Source: Phascolomyces articulosus
Taxonomy: Eukaryota; Mucoromycota; Mucoromycetes; Mucorales; Lichtheimiaceae
Assembly (NCBI GenBank): GCA_025677815.1
Contig: JAIXMP010000022.1
Location: 558,001-622,000 of the forward strand
DNA length: 64,000 bases
Reading direction: 5' to 3'
The translations under genes and the position numbers were made by a program. Below, piece by piece: positions 35,767 to 47,314 of the stretch; positions within the stretch are counted from its first letter, which is position 1, and every line of letters begins with the position of its first letter. The notes under the pieces were generated by a model, which was given only the letters and a program-made list of their open reading frames with translations, was not told the DNA's origin and did not search any database.

Positions 35767-37255
35767 TATTAAACTACCTATTACCTGTAATCCACTTAAG
35801 TCCTATCTTAAACTTAAGGGTTACAATAGCATAATTTGTATTAATTAATATTCTTATAATTGTTCTTATATCATTAATTAATAGCAATAAATGTCGTCAA
35901 TCCCATAAAAGCTAAAATGCTAATTGGATGGTTATTATGTTTACTTTACAGTAGTTATAAAACTAATCATTAATAATAGTAGTAACTACAAATATAGGAA
36001 TCAATTATGCTCATTTGATATTATACCAAGTATCCATGATATATTATATACAAGAGTGAACAATTATTTCCACATTTGATAAGCAGTAAAAATAAGCTAA
36101 ATATATTATAGAAATCATAAAGTTAACGTACTACAAATAGAATTTATTTTACTATACAACTGCTGCTGATTTACTTAATCTCTTTCTCGATTTCAATAGT
36201 TACCATATTCCGGTTCTTCTTTTATCATTATAAAATATTACGCATGAGCACTACAGCTAAACGGTGATGTTAAAGCTAAAATGTTTTAAAATTTCATCCA
36301 CCATTTTGTTATTTTTTTTTTTGGAGTTTATGTATTAAAGATAATACATAGAACTGAACTCTGCATACAGTTATATCATTTACTATCCTAATTATATATA
36401 ACAAGGAAAATTGTCAAAAGTAAATATTAGTGTGAACATGGTTCTTCTAAATGGATAAAATCAGAGAGACCAGCAGTATACATAATATTATTTATTTCGG
36501 GGGGAGGGGATGATGGTGACATACCATAATACTACTCTCCCCTACTGTTTGATGTATTTTTTTATTCCATTATACTACAGCCTCCTTTTTCCTGCAATAA
36601 TATAAAATAGCTTTACTTCCTATATACCTTTCTTATAATTAGTTCCGACTATGTAAGGATAGAAAAAGAAAAGGGATTTAATATCACATGGCATCATAGT
36701 ATATAAAAAATAGTTGCGTAACAGTATCAAGTTATAATGTTTATTAAACTTTCTTTAAAACACGTTTCAATTTTGACTCCTCTGTAGCTGTAAAAACATT
36801 CATATTAATAGAGTTAAGAAATTCGTAGATGTGATCATGTACATTAATGCCTTTTCACCGAATAGTAGTAAAGATATACCTTACAACTGTTGCTTTATAA
36901 TTGCCTGAAGGATTAAATTTATTTTGTTTTATAATATAGGAACCAGTCATCATGAGTGAGAATAGTATATAATAGAAGAATAATAATTAAATCAGCTATT
37001 AAAAATGTTAACATTTAGTATGCTTACTGATAAATTACTATGATACTAAGGAACTAGTAATAATAGAAACAACGATAACAAACCATTTATACTTGTTTGA
37101 GTAACTAGTTCTTTAATGTGGGTATTTATATAGTAAACAGTAATGTATTATAAGAGAATGGTGTAAAATGGCATATATGTTTTTTAACCAATTTAAACAC
37201 ATTAAATAAGATAATTGTATAGGAAGTTTTTTTGCTATGTTTTAAACAATTATAA

Positions 37256-37778
37256 TTAAGGATCTTCTTCTTTTCGATCTGCTCTTTCTTCTTTTCTATC
37301 ACTATCTTCATCTTCGTCTTCATCCTCCTCCTCTGGTTCGTCATGGTCTTTTTCGTTTCTCTTTTGTTTCGTTGAGGTAGCACCAGCATCGGCTTGTGGA
37401 TCAGTAGCAGGATCTTTATCTGCTTTGCCACCATCGATAATACCAGCAGCGCCTTGAAGTTTCACTGGGGCACCATTAAGTTTTTCTTGAATTCCTGCAG
37501 CTTGAATTTTTCTTTGGAGTTGATCAGTAGTTGTTTTGATTGCACCAAGTTGAGAATCTCCACCAGCCTTTGCACCAGTGCTTGTTGTTTCTCCTTGACC
37601 TATGAATTCATAAATAGAGAAAAAACATTTAGCATGCCTTTTTTTTATATGATGTTAAACCAAATATATATATATATATATATAATTTATTATCATTATC
37701 ATATTTAACAATTAAATTACCTAGAACGGCAGTAGCAGATACAGCCACCAAAACAATTGCTGAGAGAGAGAAATGCAT
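37256..37778 (-). CDS. Small acidic secreted protein with dibasic site (133 aa)
   Basis: Minus-strand exons 37721-37778 and 37256-37599. The signal peptide MHFSLSAIVLVAVSATAVLG is encoded by the 58-nt first exon; the intron falls in phase 1 inside the Gly codon. The mature part is Gln/Gly/Ala-rich with a coiled-coil-like stretch (TTDQLQRKIQAAGIQEKL), then STKQKR, a possible Kex2-type cut site, followed by NEKDHDEPEEEDEDEDED and a charged Arg/Lys/Glu tail. There is no known domain. Exon structure and tail motif are shared with the next gene, so the two are probably paralogs. Confidence 0.8.
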
Positions 37779-37846
37779 TATAAAGTATAACTAAAAAAGG
37801 TGATTTTTCGTAAAGAAAAGGGCCATTGACAGGGAAAATGAACAGG

Positions 37847-37856
37847 TTTTTATATA
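37847..37856 (-). promoter_or_regulatory. TATA box of the 133-aa secreted protein gene
   Basis: TATATAAAAA on the minus strand, 69-78 nt before the ATG at 37778. Confidence 0.55.
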
Positions 37857-38853
37857 AAATTATGGGAAAAAAAATACAACAAAATGTAAGGCTCTGGATT
37901 TTTTTTTTATTGAGGGGTTGATCAATTATCCACTTTCTTAAAGTATATGTAGTATATGCATCCTCCGAGAAATTGTACTCATGTAGTTACTCCTTTTCTT
38001 TAAATATCATAATGGAAAAACACTGCTATATAATGCTACTACTCTGCTGCTTTTGCTACTGGTTCTGCTGCCATCACCGCCACCAGTGATTATTACGTAG
38101 TAGTAAAGAATGAAAGGAAGAAGGTTTAGTCTGTACATCAAAATTCTTGATCCTGTCTCCTTATTGCATTATCATATTTTTTGGTTTCCGCTCTTTTATT
38201 ATTGGCATTATTATAAATATTTATATATAGATGAAGGAGATAAAAGAGGACAAAAAATATCATGCCTGCATCTGTTGAGAAAAAAGAAAGAACTTTTATT
38301 CCCATGTATGCCTGGATTTTGACATGAGCTATTGCATCATTTTGTTATATAGCTTGATCACATATTTATAATTTGTTACAGTATAAGCATAGCATAATAA
38401 CAAAAAGCGCAAAGCACTGCTCTTATTGCCACTGACTTTAGCCGCGCGCCACAATATCCATTTTTTATTGGATAAGAAAAAACCTGGAAATTCTTCTGTT
38501 ACTAGTATCTTTGTAGATAAAAGAAGATTTACCTCATATTATACGCCTCTACATTTATAAATAGATATTTGATACATCATCCACGATGCATCAACATCAC
38601 TCCCTTTTAAAAAGCGACAGCATTTGTAATAATGCTGAACAATAAATAGTAAATAATATATATGGTTTTTTTTTAATTGTAGTTGAATAAAACGAAATAA
38701 TATAGAGAAATATCCAATTGATACATCAAAGTAAAAGTAGAATAAATAATGATATTATGCAATGATTTATATGAAATTATAAAGCTTTAATGAAAAATCG
38801 TATATGGGATATAAATATTTCAACGAATCGATAAGTTTTTCTACTACTGGCAA
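37857..38853. other. Intergenic between two acidic secreted paralogs
   Basis: AT-rich; no coding relic, RNA gene or repeat of note. Confidence 0.5.
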
Positions 38854-39337
38854 TTAGTGACTCTTTGATTTCTTATCGGCTCGTGATTCTTTTTCATCAC
38901 CGTTTTCTCGGGCTTCATGCTCATCTTTTTCTTCCTCGTCCGCTTCTTCTTCATCTTTTTCATCATGGGCATTCTCTTTTCGCTTTTCTTTTTTGGAGGC
39001 ACCAGTAGATTTTTCATCTTTAGCCTCCTTCTTCTTGTCACTTGCAACAATACCAACACGACTGGTAACATTTTTGGCTTTATCATCGTTTGCTGCTGTG
39101 CCTTGAGGCTTACTTTGGAGATGTTCCGCACGGTCAGAGACAGAAGTACCTTGTTCAGGAGGAGCAGGAGCACCTATAAATTACAGTTAATGTAAATACG
39201 TTAATATATTATTTCAAAATTTCATACTGCATGAAGACAAATATAAATATAGCAATTTTCCATTTATTGTTTTCTTTACCAAGAACTGTAGTAGCAGAGA
39301 AAACAGCTAAAGCAATGATCGAGAGAGAGAAACGCAT
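38854..39337 (-). CDS. Small acidic secreted protein with dibasic site (125 aa)
   Basis: Minus-strand exons 39280-39337 (58 nt) and 38854-39173. The signal peptide MRFSLSIIALAVFSATTVLG is closely similar to that of the 133-aa protein, and the first exon has the same length and intron phase. The mature chain begins APAPPEQGTSV, is Lys/Asp/Glu-rich, and carries KKEKRKENAHDEKDEEEADE. This is the same basic-site, HDE, acidic-tail arrangement as its neighbours. No known family was recognised. A TATAAAAG element at about 39414-39423 lies roughly 80 nt upstream. Confidence 0.8.
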
Positions 39338-39413
39338 TATAATATTGTTGGAAAATAAGTATTATATAGCAAAGAAGATAGAATATTGTGATAATGGTTG
39401 AAAAAAATGTTTG

Positions 39414-39423
39414 CTTTTATATT
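39414..39423 (-). promoter_or_regulatory. TATA box of the 125-aa secreted protein gene
   Basis: AATATAAAAG on the minus strand, about 77-86 nt before the ATG at 39337; a weaker TATATAAT at 39361-39368 is closer than in the related genes. Confidence 0.4.
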
Positions 39424-41167
39424 AAATGGATTTGATAATTGTAATAATTTAGTACAATCATATTATTATTTAATAAGTTTCTCGATGATGCAACTTTTGA
39501 CACTAATGAATATTAACCAAGTTTATTTTTTTTCAGGAGGATTTTCCTTTGAGTATAATTATGTGTGTGTCGCTTCACTTTAAACACAAAAATACATTCC
39601 ATGTTTTTGCTGCACAGCTGTTTGTTCTTACTACATATACCACAGCATTAAATTCTACTTATTTCACTTGTTTTTAATCTAAAAGTGTTATGAATAAACA
39701 TTCTTCCAAAAGAAAGTTTATGTAGCACACATCAAATTCTTGATCAACTATTATTTAGACTGATTTTTCGTCTCCTTGCTGCATCATCTAGCACATTTCG
39801 AAACAACTAAAGTTTTTTTTTTTTTTTATAAATTCGATAAAAAATATGATTCTATAAAAATTGATAATCCTTTTTTCTATAAATGGTTTATTATTACCTT
39901 TTGAATAACTCAATACTCTTTGACACGTAAATATAGATTTCTGGATAGAATTTTAACATCAAGACGATTTTATGCAAGTTGACAAACTCAGAAATGAAGG
40001 AAGAATGTAATGGAAAATAATAATAAGGAGTTGACAATGAACTGAAGGAACCCTGCTCCAATAAAATGATTTGCGCAAACCATCCCTTTATCAGCATAGA
40101 TTATTATTTGTTCATCAGTTGTATGTAGTAGTATATCATCATAACATACACAGAGAAACTATACACACTACATACCATGAAATAATGAAACCAAGAACAC
40201 ACACGAATAATAAAAGTAGGCGTTTTTTAATTCAATTACCCCTTTACCATTGGAAGCAGAAAAAAAACCATGTTCAAAAGTATGACCATCATTAATGATA
40301 CAAAGTTTTCTCTCATCAACCAATTATAAATATATTTTTATTATTGATGATAAAGAATATCCTTTTACTTTAATTGTTATATTTAAATTAATAACTATTG
40401 TATTATTCTTACAGTTATTTCCTTGCTGAATGACGAATTGCAGTATTTATATTAGTATGTACGTTTCTGTCCAGTGATGTAAAGAAATTTATGGGATGCT
40501 TCTGTACGTACACTTTCACAAAAAAAATGTCTTAGGGGAACAGCTATAATTTTTATCCTGTGCCCACCACCCGTATTTTCTTACTATGTCCCATAGTATC
40601 CCAAATATTTATAATTATTGATAGTGAATAATCATAACCGTTGATGAAATTAATGAATGACACTTTTAACTATAATGATCATCTTATAATGAAAATCATA
40701 AAAAAATATATGTAGAATTGGGAAAGTTATAATTTAGAAGAATATACCTACATTGAAAATAGTATATAGTTACTATGGAAATAATATAGCATAGTATGAC
40801 ACAATAAATGTATATGCCATCAGAATAATTTCTCAATATACACAATGATGTAAAAGTAGTGGTATAGGCTCCTCAGTGTGACCATAATAATAAAGACATG
40901 GTTTGTTTTGGTTGTGTGACTAGTTTAATATGTTATAATAAACAGTGGTCGTATTTTTTTATTGTTATCAAAGATAAATATTTACATAAACTATACTAAT
41001 AAAGCATTTAGGAGGAAGAAAGCAGAAAAAATAAGACTACCACCCACAATGAAAAGTCTGTATTACTGGGCTGTATTCTCTTAGCAGCATCAACTCCACT
41101 ATAATAGCATTATTTCGTATATATAGTAAGATATACTCAAATTTTATGAATAATAGAACAAAAATAT
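39424..41167. other. Intergenic, 1.7 kb, nothing recognised
   Basis: AT-rich DNA with short unsupported frames only. Confidence 0.45.
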
Positions 41168-41530
41168 CTAGTGCTTTTCATCTTTTCTATTTTCATCCTT
41201 TTCATCATCATCTTCTTCTTCTTCTTCTTCTTCTTCTTCTTCGTCTTCGTCTTCCTCTTCATCTTCGTCAGGTTCTTCTTCGTCAGGTTCTTCTTCATCA
41301 GGTTCTTCTTCATCAGGTTCATCATGGGCTCGTCTCTTGGAAATATAAGAACCACCTGTTCCAGAAGCGGATTGCTGTTGGATTTTACTGTCCTGAACTG
41401 TAGTTTTCGTTAACGCAACTTCTACACATCCCCCGCCACAATCGTTAATCGTGTTTGTAGGAAGAGCTGAAGCAATCATGGTCGATGAAAACATAAAAAT
41501 AGCAATGAATAAAGTAATAATACGATGCAT
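41168..41530 (-). CDS. Small acidic secreted protein with PDEEE repeats (120 aa)
   Basis: Single exon. The signal peptide MHRIITLFIAIFMFSSTMIA is followed by SALPTN. The mature part has a short cysteine pair (NDCGGGCVEV), then SYISKRRAHDEPDEEE and a tandem of four near-identical PDEEE/PDEDE units, then a Glu/Asp run and a Lys/Asp tail ending DEKH. The KR site directly before the acidic repeats suggests processing by a Kex2-like protease. It shares the HDEP-acidic motif with the 133- and 125-aa proteins but lacks their intron. A TATAAAA at 41634-41640 lies about 105 nt upstream. Confidence 0.8.
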   Translation of the reverse strand: MHRIITLFIAIFMFSSTMIASALPTNTINDCGGGCVEVALTKTTVQDSKIQQQSASGTGGSYISKRRAHDEPDEEEPDEEEPDEEEPDEDEEEDEDEEEEEEEEEEDDDEKDENRKDEKH

Positions 41531-41633
41531 GGTTTTTTATTATTATGATATATGTTGTGGAAAGATGTTTAATAATCTTATCAAACGAGGAGAATCAAGA
41601 GAAAAGGGAAAAGGGAAAAGATGAGTCGCTTCA

Positions 41634-41640
41634 TTTTATA
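41634..41640 (-). promoter_or_regulatory. TATA box of the 120-aa secreted protein gene
   Basis: TATAAAA on the minus strand about 104-110 nt before the ATG at 41530. Confidence 0.5.
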
Positions 41641-41816
41641 CTGCTACAAAAGAAATGACTATGCTCTCTTTCTTTTAAATACGTACTGTAAATTATATTA
41701 TAGTTTTAATAGACCAATGGTATATATAAAAGACATCTTATCCTTTAGAGACTACAATAATACAAGGGAAAAAAAGAATTTGAAGACGTTCTATATTTAA
41801 GATCTCAGTTCCCAGT

Positions 41817-41920
41817 TTAATATCCAGGAGATCTTTGCTCATTAGGAACTAGTGGTAGCTCTTGAATGGTCATGTCGATAACGCCATTTGAATTAGAAGA
41901 AGGGGCGGTACAACTTGACC
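41817..41920 (-). other. Orphan C-terminal exon-like frame
   Basis: Reading minus from an acceptor-like ACTAAG at 41921, the frame gives SSCTAPSSNSNGVIDMTIQ, then ELPLVPNEQRSPGY and a stop. Composition and codon choice look coding, like the cytoplasmic tail of a membrane protein. Just upstream (41937-42038) a 33-codon frame has one hydrophobic stretch (FHVFILLLFYLF). No continuous gene model joins them. Confidence 0.3.
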
Positions 41921-42156
41921 CTTAGTGATATTCTTCCTATATAAGTATACAAAGAATTACTCTGCTAAATAGGTAAAACAATAATAATATAAACACGTGG
42001 AACCCTCTTGGTTTAAAACAAACGGTGGCAAGAAACATTATGCGGAGACTACCCAATAGTTATTGTGTGTTTCAATATGGTATTTTGGTCACGGAAACGA
42101 TATATACTACTTATATCAAAACTAAAATCATGGTAAATTATGATTCATTGGCTTCT

Positions 42157-42297
42157 CTACATATAGTGACCCTTCTGAATAAAAAGAACACGGAGACCAT
42201 CGCCCCAAAAGTTCCAGTCATTTCCTTCGAAGAAAGGAGACTCACAAAGCAAAACGTGTTCGTATATAGAGGTGGTGATGCTCAATGCATTGTCCAT
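42157..42297 (-). other. Orphan 46-aa frame with ATG
   Basis: The frame from the ATG at 42297 reads MDNALSITTSIYEHVLLCE, then SPFFEGNDWNFWGDGLRVL, with a stop at 42157. It is rich in Trp, Phe and Gly and unlike chance AT-rich frames. A perfect 9-bp inverted repeat lies 15 nt upstream. It may be the first exon of a lost or unmodelled gene that includes the orphan frame at 41817. No family was recognised. Confidence 0.3.
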
Positions 42298-42311
42298 TTA
42301 ATCATTATTAT

Positions 42312-42343
42312 ATTGTATCACCGTGTCAACCATATGATACAAT
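42312..42343. promoter_or_regulatory. 9-bp inverted repeat ATTGTATCA / TGATACAAT
   Basis: Arms 42312-42320 and 42335-42343 are perfect complements, with a 14-nt spacer, directly upstream (minus sense) of the ATG at 42297. It could be a dimer-binding operator or a 5'-leader hairpin. Confidence 0.4.
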
Positions 42344-43198
42344 GCTGCTTCCAGCGTTTGAAGATCATTGCTAATTACTTTTATAATTCTTTGTCGGTGG
42401 TTATTATAATATGATAAATAAAGAAATACAGCGCAATTGATAAAAATAGAACAGACCAATCTACATTTTAATACGATTCTCGGGTATGCATATAATAATC
42501 ATCATTATAATAAAAAATATTCTCTTTTGTAATACGAGTTGATTTTGTTTATAGTATTGGTCATTAAGATTCAACATTTGAACCCTCGGGTGAAGGGATC
42601 TAAAAGTCTCCTATTTTTTCTGTGGTTCTCTTTCTAATCTCCCTAATACATGATGTTTTATTCGTACAACAGCTATGATAATTTTGAGAATACGAGGGTG
42701 AGTGCAGTTATTTCTTTATTTATTAATAATAATAATAATATAATTTCAACTTCTACCCCTTTCATCTATCTCTCACTTATGGTTGGCGTATATAAAAAGA
42801 ATAGAGCGTTCTGAGAAAATGCAGCACAGCAATAGTGTAAATCTAACCCTCCTATAAGCTTTGTAAATACTCGGATATTCGGAACTGAATCTTTTTTTAT
42901 ATAGTTGTAGGTGTTTATATATATACAATATATTGCAGAACTAAGCTTACCAAAATTGAATATATACCGGCTAACAAAATTGCAAAATATGACAATAACG
43001 AGGGGTATTGAATATGCATTTCTATGTAATTTCCTCAAATACAATATTTTGCATTCTATCTTAGATCAATGTACCCATTTGTTTAAGCAGGAGATGTAAT
43101 ATGGTAATAGGAGAATACATGGTTATGTTTTGCACATTAGGTAGGAGATTGGAGACCAGCGACAATAGTATTTGACATTCTTAAAAAAAAAACAATTT
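42344..43198. other. Intergenic, nothing recognised
   Basis: AT-rich sequence with a short (ATA)n run near 42725-42740; no gene seen. Confidence 0.45.
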
Positions 43199-43369
43199 CT
43201 AAGAAAGGCTTAAAAGTGATGGGGTAGCAAAAGTATATTGATTATTTACCAAAACGCCACCATGCATATAGGCAACTGGGGTGAGAACATCGCCTTAGAT
43301 TTTTGTTTGTGCATAGAGCATTGATTCTAATACTGCCTTGTTAAGGGTATCTTCTCCAATCCCTTTGAA
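43199..43369 (-). pseudogene. Unrecognised coding relic with one in-frame stop
   Basis: A 56-codon minus-strand frame reads FKGIGEDTLNKAVLESMLY, a TAA at 43295-43297, then GDVLTPVAYMHGGVLVNNQ and a stop. Both halves are in the same frame and have balanced, protein-like composition. I cannot assign a family. It lies 340 nt downstream of the eEF3 stop on the same strand. Confidence 0.35.
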
Positions 43370-43707
43370 GGTGAAGTAGGGTTGTTATAATAATTATACT
43401 TTATACTGTATATATGAACACTTAACTTAAACAAGCCAAATTGAATCAACTTAGATGATGATAATTGTGCAGAGCCACTTGTTCTTTACATCTATGTGTT
43501 TGAATAAGGTATGTGCATTAATGCATAATTAAAGAAAAACAAATATGTATACATAAATAGTTAAATAATATATAAAAAAACCTAGAACAATTTATTATTA
43601 TATAACATTTTCTTTTGACAAAACAATTTACAAATAAAAGAAAAATCAAATACGATGTAAAATTACACTTAAAAAAAATCAAAAATATACAACTTATTTT
43701 TTCTTTT

Positions 43708-46700
43708 TTACCACTCGTCTTCATCAGAATAAACTTCTTCACCACGCTTTCTTCGTTCCATACGTTCTTTCTTCTTCTTACGCAATTCCTTGGAGCTTAG
43801 CTTCTCCTTTTTCTTTACAGCCTTAATAGTGTTTCCTTGAGCATCAACCATATCCTCTTGTTCCTCTTCCTTAATTACAGTAGACCCTTGACCAGATACC
43901 CAGTTGTGGCCAGATGCGACAAGGTTACCATCATCAACCTTCCATACTTCGGAACAAAGGGCTTCAGAAAATTCTCGGTTGTGAGTAACAATAACCACAC
44001 CACCACCGTATTCACGAATAGCATTAGCCAAAGCACCCAAAGATTCACGATCTAAATAGTTGGTAGGTTCGTCCAACACTAACATATGAGGTCTGTTCCA
44101 CATAGCAGCACCAATGACCAACTTGACCTTTTGACCACCCGAAAGACCACGGATACGACTATGAGTTGCAAATTCAGGTTCCAAACCAACTTCAGTCAAA
44201 TGCTTCTCGATTTCCTTGGCCGTCAAGGGACGGTTCAAGCCCATCTTGTGTGCTTCTTGGGCATCTACTTCGGCAATCTTTTTACCAAAACCCATGGCTT
44301 CGAGTCGATTACGTGGAATCCAAGTATTTTCAATGGATGATTTACCAACCCAATGAACTTCGTATTCGTAACTTTGCTTGAGTTTACGTCGGCCCACAAT
44401 TTCTTCTACAATACGCTTTTCACCGTCAATGACAAATGCTTGTGACATTTGCTTTTCTTCCTCTTCGGTAACAACACGGTCGACCTTTTCAAGTTCTTCG
44501 CGGTCTTCACCGGTGGCATAGCGCCATTGAATATATTCATTCGGAGTAATATCCAAATGCTGTTCAATATGGTGGAAAGCGTGTTGAGCGACATAGGCAA
44601 TACGCAAGTTGGGATGTTTCCAGACAGTACCAGTGTCAGGTTCAATTTCACCAGTCAAAAGCTTGATCAAAGTCGATTTACCTTTTTGTAAAGAAGAGAA
44701 AATTGGATTAGAATTAAACACGAAAAAACAAAGAGAGAAAAGTATTTTTTTTCTTTACCTGCACCGTTAGGACCAATGACAGCAACACGTGAAGCAAGTG
44801 AACATTGCATGGTAATACTCTTGAGTTGTTTACGGGAACTTCCAGGATATTGGAAATCGACATCCTTCATCTTGAGAATAGCACGTTCTTTTGTCTTGAC
44901 ACCTTCAAGATAACCTGGCTCAGGGAACTTGAATGTAATCTGGGCTGCATCCAATGAATAGTATGATTGAGCTCGTGGAACCTTCTTGACAAATTCAGAG
45001 AGATTACCCTTGTATCGTTTGAGCTTGTAATTGCCTTCATAATGGATAATATCGGAACACACATGATCCAAGAAGCCAGAGTCGTGAGATACAATAATAG
45101 AGGTAACATGTTTGAGGCCCAAAAGATAGTTTTCCAACCAAGCGACGTTCACAACATCCAAATGGTTAGTAGGTTCGTCCAATAACAAAATATCGGCATT
45201 CATGAGCATAGCACGAGCCAAAGCTAACTTCATCTTCCAACCACCAGAAAGTGAACCAATATTTTGGAACTTGACCATATCTTCACTAAAACCATAATCA
45301 CGCAAAATCTTTGCGATTTCTTCCTTGTTTCCATATTCAACACCCTTGGATTGGGCAATGAAATCAACCAGACCAGTATCTGCTTGAGATCCATCGATAT
45401 CGTGTTCTACATAGACAGTCTTGAGAACGGATTTTGGAGGAAAACCTTCAAGCTGCTCATTGGCAATGGCACGCATCAAGGTAGATTTACCACACCCATT
45501 AGCACCACAAAGACCATAACGTCGACCACGCTTAAGTTTCAATGCAGTTCGGTTCAACAAAATCTTTGCACCATAAGCAAGTGAGAACTCACAGTTACAT
45601 AATTCTTCACCTTCATCGTCGTCTTCTTCTTCGCCAGTATGGACATGAACAGCTTCTTCACAGTGAGATAAGGCTGCTTGAGCAAGCTTTTCAGCTTCTT
45701 TTTCCTGTTCGTCGCCCCATTCACCAGTTTCACGACCAGACACAAGTAACCAAGTAGCAGCATGTGGAGCAATAGCATCCACCCATGACTTGTTGCTGAA
45801 ATCCTTAGCCAATGATAAAGCCACGGCCAATTCAACCATGTATTTGCGTACAGGAGCCCAAAAACCTTCGAGCTTGGTAGGCATCAAATGATCAAGCGTC
45901 TTTGTTACCTTGTCACGCTTTTCAGTGACACTCAATACAGTTTCTTCTCCACCGCCCACACGCTTCAATGTAGCTAACGCTTTGGTGACTTGACTACGGC
46001 ATTCTGGGTCAGCTACTACGTCTTGAACATGATCCAAAGCAGGCAAAAGCAATGGTAAGAAAGGTGCAGCGACATCTGGATCATCCACCAGCTTACACAT
46101 GTTATCAATAATAACGGCAGACTTGCGCTTGATCGCAGTTTGTCGTTCACGCAAGCCACGGCCCAACAAGGGCACCATCAATGCGAGTGTGGCAGCATCG
46201 ACTTCTTGAACAAAGGTGGTTGCACCAAGTTGATGGATCGTTTCTGGTACATTGTCAGGATGATTGATACATTGAATTACGGCTGGGATAAATCGCTCAA
46301 TATCCTTGTTATCCAAAAGATTACAGCACGTGGACATACACTGGGTCGCAGCCTTTTTCACTTCAGCCTTGGTATCCCACATACAATCAGAAACAACAGG
46401 GATAATATCGGGAATACATGCCAACAATTGCATAGGATTCTTTGTTGCCAACTCTTCAATAATCTTCAAAGAAAGCATTTTGGTGGGCCATTTACGAGAA
46501 TTTTCAAGACCGGCAAAACATACATTAAGGATGGAGCGAGTTGCAGTTGGATTGATACTTGTCACCAATCTCAAGGCTATAGTAGCGGCTAAATCCTTGG
46601 TTTTTTGTTGTTTGTCGCCTTGAAGATCCAAAAGAGGGGCAATAAATGTAGCCAAATGAGGCTCTAATTGGCCATGCAATACTATATTCGAATCGATCAA

Positions 46701-47033
46701 ACAATCAATAGTCTCCAAAGCGGCAAGGATCTGAGGGTACTTGACCTTTTTAGCAAAAAGTTCCGAAGTAATAGCACTATCCAGGTGGCATGTCTTAAGT
46801 GCACGTACACCATATTCGTTAGTGTAGTTAGCTGCTTGACGAGCTAACGATTGTCTCTCCTCATCGGATTGCGCGGAAAATAGTTTTTTAAGTAACTCCT
46901 TGGCATCATTAGCTTCTTTTTCACCAATGCGGACGCGCTTGGTCTTCATGAATTGAGCGAGATTACGAAGTTTACTTTCATCAGCTGCTGCGGCAGCACC
47001 AGTCGCAGTGCTCGTATCAGGTAAAAATGACAT
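43708..47033 (-). CDS. YEF3: Translation elongation factor 3 (eEF3)
   Basis: Minus-strand exons 44759-47033 and 43708-44681; 1082 aa. This ribosome-bound ATPase is required in fungi for E-site tRNA release at each elongation cycle. Layout: HEAT repeats (about residues 30-330), four-helix region, ABC1 with Walker A GANGCGKSTL and signature LSGGWKMKLALARAMLM plus LLLDEPTNHLD, ABC2 with GPNGAGKST (completed across the intron), a chromodomain insert (YEVHWVGKSSIENTWIPRN), LSGGQKVKLVIGAAMWN and LVLDEPTNYLD, and a Lys/Arg-rich C-tail. The frame is open nine codons further up but without an ATG, so MSFLPDTSTAT at 47033 is the start. The single intron falls inside the second P-loop. The gene marks the organism as fungal. 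Confidence 0.97.
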
Positions 47034-47314
47034 TACGTTGTTGAAGAAAGGATTACCCAAAACTCAAATCGATTGCCTTTGTCATTCTATCTTTTTTAAA
47101 ACAAGGGACTTTTTTCGAAAAGAAAAAAAAATAAGTGAAACCCTTGTTTTGGTTATACTTTTATGCAAGAATAAAGGGTTACTTTTTTTAAAAAAAAAGG
47201 TTTCCATGGTACCTGCCATAAAAGGTAGATCAAAAAAGATTAAAAGAAAGAAAAAAAACAGACCACATTTGAAAATAGAAAAACAGAAAATAGAAGAAAA
47301 AAGGCTATAGAAAA

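Larger units (their letters stand above)
33750..37255. other. 3.5-kb gap without an intact gene
   Basis: Contains (AAT)n and (ATT)n microsatellites, the LTR-like remnant B and AT-rich DNA. The longest frame (34436-34939, minus) has no ATG at its start, is rich in Tyr, His, Ile and Leu, and has no coding signature. Confidence 0.45.

Noticed and set aside
42025..42414. 129-codon plus-strand frame
   Set aside because: It starts at GTG and overlaps better-looking minus-strand frames; no family features.
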